Source: Alphaproteobacteria bacterium
Lineage (GTDB): Bacteria > Pseudomonadota > Alphaproteobacteria > RS24
DNA: 64,000 nucleotides
NCBI GenBank assembly: GCA_029248825.1
Contig: JAQWIP010000102.1
Span: 62,001 to 126,000 of the forward strand
Direction: 5' to 3'
Positions 61,664-64,000 of the stretch are shown here, in pieces (the stretch's first letter is position 1; each line of letters starts with the position of its first letter). Both the position numbers and the translations under genes were made by a program. Below the pieces are notes generated by a model. It worked only from the letters and a program-made list of their open reading frames with translations, ran no database searches and had not been told where the DNA came from.

Positions 61664-62881
61664 TCAAGATGTCTCCGCAGCGCTAAAATGCGCCGCGATA
61701 TGTTGGGCTAAGGTTTGAGCCGTTTCGGTTTTGCTCATCTGACCAAAGGCTTCGGTTTTATCTTGGGCAACCAAGGTGGCGGCATTTTCATCGCCGCCCA
61801 TCACGCCGCCTTCGACGCCGCTATCGAGCGCCACATTATTGGCGATAATCCAATCGCAATTTTTGCGAGCTAATTTATCGCGGGCAAAAGCCTCGACATT
61901 ATGGGTCTCGGCGGCAAAGCCGATGAGCAGGCTCGGTTTTTGTTTCGAACTGCCAAGGCTCGCCAGAATATCGCGGTTTTCTTGCAAAGCGAGGGCGGGC
62001 AGGCCGGTCTCGGTTTTCTTAAGTTTGTGTTCGGCGCAAAGCTCGGGGCGCCAATCGGCGACGGCTGCGGTCATCACGCCAATATCGAGCGGCAAAAGCG
62101 CGTGACAGGCGTCATACATTTGCGCGGCCGTTTCCAAGCGATGCATATGCACGCCTGGCACATCGTCCAAAGCCGTGGGGCCAGATACCAAATGCACCTC
62201 GGCGCCCATGGCGGCCAGAGCTTGGGCAATCGCATAGCCTTGCTTGCCCGACGAGCGATTGGCGATATAGCGCACGGGGTCAATCGGTTCATGGGTGGGG
62301 CCGGCGGTGACCAGAACTTTCTTGCCCTTCAGGGAACCCTCGCCGGTTTCGGTCAAAATAGAGGCGGCGCGCGCGGCAATCTCGCTCGGCTCGCTCATCC
62401 GCCCAAGGCCGAACTCGCCACAGGCCATGTCGCCCTCTTCGGGGCCGACAAAATGCAGGCCATCGGTTTTTAATTGCCCGAGGTTTCTTTGCGTGGCGGC
62501 GTGTTCCCACATGCGCACATTCATGGCGGGCGCCAGCATCACGGGTTTATCGGTGGCCAATAAAGTGGTCGAGGCCAAATCATTGGCAATGCCTTGCGCG
62601 GCTTTGGCCATCAGGTCGGCGGTGGCGGGGGCGACCAAAATAAGGTCGGCATCGCGCGATAATTGGATGTGACCCATCTCGGCTTCATCGGTCAAATCAA
62701 ACAGGTTTTCATAGACTTTATCGCCCGACACAGAGGCCAGCGAGAGCGGCGAGACAAATTGTTCGGCCGCCGCCGTCAGCAAGCAGCGCACCGCCAAGCC
62801 TTGGCCCCGCAATTGGCGCACCAAATCGGGGGCTTTATAGGCCGCAATCCCGCCGCCAATAATCAAAAGAACGCGCTTCAT
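61664..62881 (-). CDS. coaBC: phosphopantothenoylcysteine decarboxylase / ligase
   Basis: 405 residues, bifunctional. N-terminal CoaC flavoprotein (LLIIGGGIAAYKAPDLVR, PAMNVRMWEH) and C-terminal CoaB ligase (VLVTAGPTHEPIDPVRYIANRSSGKQGYAIA). Together with coaA at 4.4 kb it gives two steps of coenzyme A synthesis in the window. ATG 62881 preferred over 62902. Confidence 0.97.
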   Translation of the reverse strand: MKRVLLIIGGGIAAYKAPDLVRQLRGQGLAVRCLLTAAAEQFVSPLSLASVSGDKVYENLFDLTDEAEMGHIQLSRDADLILVAPATADLMAKAAQGIANDLASTTLLATDKPVMLAPAMNVRMWEHAATQRNLGQLKTDGLHFVGPEEGDMACGEFGLGRMSEPSEIAARAASILTETGEGSLKGKKVLVTAGPTHEPIDPVRYIANRSSGKQGYAIAQALAAMGAEVHLVSGPTALDDVPGVHMHRLETAAQMYDACHALLPLDIGVMTAAVADWRPELCAEHKLKKTETGLPALALQENRDILASLGSSKQKPSLLIGFAAETHNVEAFARDKLARKNCDWIIANNVALDSGVEGGVMGGDENAATLVAQDKTEAFGQMSKTETAQTLAQHIAAHFSAAETS

Positions 62882-62914
62882 AAGGACAACCCTTTTCGTC
62901 AATGCTCGGCACTC

Positions 62915-62931
62915 TAGCGTCTAAAGCGCTA
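62915..62931. other. hairpin in the ubiB-coaBC gap
   Basis: TAGCG-TCTAAAG-CGCTA, 5 base pairs, in a 105-base gap that also has an A/T-rich run (about 62937-62970). On the minus strand, CCG/CGG pairing followed by T-rich sequence after the ubiB stop could end transcription weakly. Nothing else is seen in this gap. Confidence 0.35.
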
Positions 62932-62986
62932 ATCTCCAAAAAAAATATGTAAATAAAAATAAAACCCGAAACGCAGCATCCGGCGG

Positions 62987-64000
62987 CTAGAAAATACCCG
63001 TAAGCGCCACAGCCAGCGCCCCTGCGGCGGCCGCCAAAGCGGCCAGCCCAAGACCGCGCGCCAGCGCATCGGTTTTCACGGGCGCGGTTTGGCCGGCGCC
63101 TAGATGGGCCATGGTTTCCAAAGCGGCCGCGCCGCGCTCGGCTTGGGCCAGAGTTTCGGGCAGGCGGCGCAAAGCGCGCAAAGTAGAGCCTGCATTGTCG
63201 CGCATATCGCGCAAAATCGCTTCCGGCCCGATTTGGCGGCGTAGCCAATCGGCCACCAGAGTTTCGCTGGCATCCCAAATATTGATTTTCGGGTCAAAGC
63301 TGCGCGCCACACCTTCCACGGTCACCATGGTTTTTTGCAGCAGCAAAAGTTGCGGCTGGGTGGCCATATCGAATTGTTCGGTAATCGCAAACAGCTGGCT
63401 CAAAACGCGCCCCATGGAAACATCATCGGCGTCGCGGTCGCGTATCGGCTCGCCAACCGAGCGCAGGGCTTGGGCAAATTCATGCACATCATGGTGGTCT
63501 GGCACATAGCCCGCTTCGATATGCACTTGGGCGAGTTTCACGTAATCGCGGGTGATGAAGCCGTGCAATATTTCGGCCAGAAAGCGGCGGCTGTCTTTAT
63601 CGAGACGACCACAAATGCCCAAATCAATGGCCACAATCGTGCCGTCTTTTTGCACCAAGAGATTGCCTTGGTGCATATCGGCATGAAAAAACCCATCGCG
63701 CAAAACCAGCGTCAGGAAAATCTGCAACAGGCGGGTCGCCAAATCCGAGAGGTCATGGCCATGTTTTTGTAAACCTTCAATATCCGAGGCCGAGACGCCA
63801 TCGACCCAGCTCATGGTCAAGACGCGGCGTCCGCTGGCTTCCCAAATAATATCGGGAACGCAAAAGCCTTTATCTTGGGCGGTGTTCTCGGCCATTTCGG
63901 ACAGGGCGGCGGCTTCCATGCGGAAGTCGGTTTCGCCATTGATCGAGCGCGCCAAAGTGGTGATGGCATCAAGCGGGCGCAAGCGATGGGTGATGGGAAA
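62987..64000 (-). CDS. ubiB: ubiquinone biosynthesis kinase-like UbiB, N-terminal part cut off
   Basis: The frame is open at the right edge; about 338 residues are present. UbiB/ADCK family: DGFFHADMHQGNLLV with the HxDxHxGN signature, IAIDLGICGRLDK as the DLG-type site, and a C-terminal membrane pair (LGLAALAAAAGALAVALTGIF). Acts in ubiquinone synthesis. The A-rich loop and KxGQ motif would lie beyond the window. coaBC and dut follow in the same direction. Confidence 0.92.
   Translation of the reverse strand, partial: FPITHRLRPLDAITTLARSINGETDFRMEAAALSEMAENTAQDKGFCVPDIIWEASGRRVLTMSWVDGVSASDIEGLQKHGHDLSDLATRLLQIFLTLVLRDGFFHADMHQGNLLVQKDGTIVAIDLGICGRLDKDSRRFLAEILHGFITRDYVKLAQVHIEAGYVPDHHDVHEFAQALRSVGEPIRDRDADDVSMGRVLSQLFAITEQFDMATQPQLLLLQKTMVTVEGVARSFDPKINIWDASETLVADWLRRQIGPEAILRDMRDNAGSTLRALRRLPETLAQAERGAAALETMAHLGAGQTAPVKTDALARGLGLAALAAAAGALAVALTGIF

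Noticed and set aside
1..64000. tRNA, rRNA, CRISPR arrays, insertion sequences, prophage or integration sites
   Set aside because: Gaps were read on both strands; none shows a cloverleaf with a T-loop, regular spaced repeats, transposase or integrase genes, or terminal inverted repeats.

Overview
The window is a gene-dense stretch of chromosomal core genome from an alphaproteobacterium, roughly 55-60% GC by eye. The class assignment rests on gene order and content: hisBHAFE-coaA; grpE divergent from rph-rdgB-hemW; dnaK-dnaJ-dapB; glnD-murJ-trpS; nfuA-tsaB-rimI-fur-plsC-miaB-phoH-ybeY-corC-lnt-xre-metK-trmB; rimP-nusA-ylxR-infB-rbfA-truB-rpsO-pnp; irr divergent from fabA-fabB; and ubiB-coaBC-dut. 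Irr, a Fur protein without CxxC, and the Tim44-like protein are alphaproteobacterial hallmarks. I could not place it to order. Codon use favours TTG for Leu, GCG/GCC for Ala and CGC for Arg. The translation block (about 47-56 kb) uses CGT, GGT and GTT more, as expected for highly expressed genes.

Layout. 1-1.1 kb: end of a Tim44-like gene and an Smr gene. 1.2-5.3 kb: histidine biosynthesis followed by pantothenate kinase. 5.3-9.1 kb: PfkB kinase and nth, a DUF2244 membrane protein, gpmA and dapB. 9.2-13.1 kb: the DnaK-DnaJ-GrpE chaperones on the minus strand behind RpoH-type promoters. 13.3-20 kb: rph-rdgB-hemW, an LppC-type lipoprotein gene, rsmI-yraN-gshB. 20-27 kb: an orphan small gene, comM, maeB, mutS. 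27-33 kb: glnD-murJ-trpS-usp. 33.1-34.7 kb: a fatty-acid-hydroxylase-family gene with a membrane-protein partner. 34.7-46.2 kb: nfuA through trmB. 46.3-55.9 kb: the transcription/translation operon ending in pnp. 56-58.4 kb: fabB-fabA and irr. 58.4-64 kb: an SH3 lipoprotein-like or periplasmic protein, moeB-like-cysK-Rrf2-dut-coaBC and the 5'-truncated ubiB, all on the minus strand.

No stretch over 300 bases lacks a gene. The longest gaps are the grpE/rph divergent region (266 bases) and the rpsO-pnp gap (215 bases). I see no rRNA, tRNA, CRISPR array, insertion sequence, prophage or toxin-antitoxin pair. Neighbouring genes are tightly packed, with many 1-4 base stop/start overlaps (hisH-hisA, hisA-hisF, glnD-murJ, tsaB-rimI, ybeY-corC, corC-lnt, ylxR-infB, dut-Rrf2) and touching or overlapping convergent 3' ends.

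I found no convincing undescribed multi-gene system. The most interesting material is in the leaders and gaps: a structured metK leader that I cannot assign to a known riboswitch class; a chain of hairpins before pnp; hairpin-rich leaders of rpsO and rimP; a phoH leader with a repeated element and a short reading frame whose stop overlaps the phoH start; an Irr-type palindrome at the irr promoter; and an orphan 86-residue gene with its own promoter and palindromic operator candidate.
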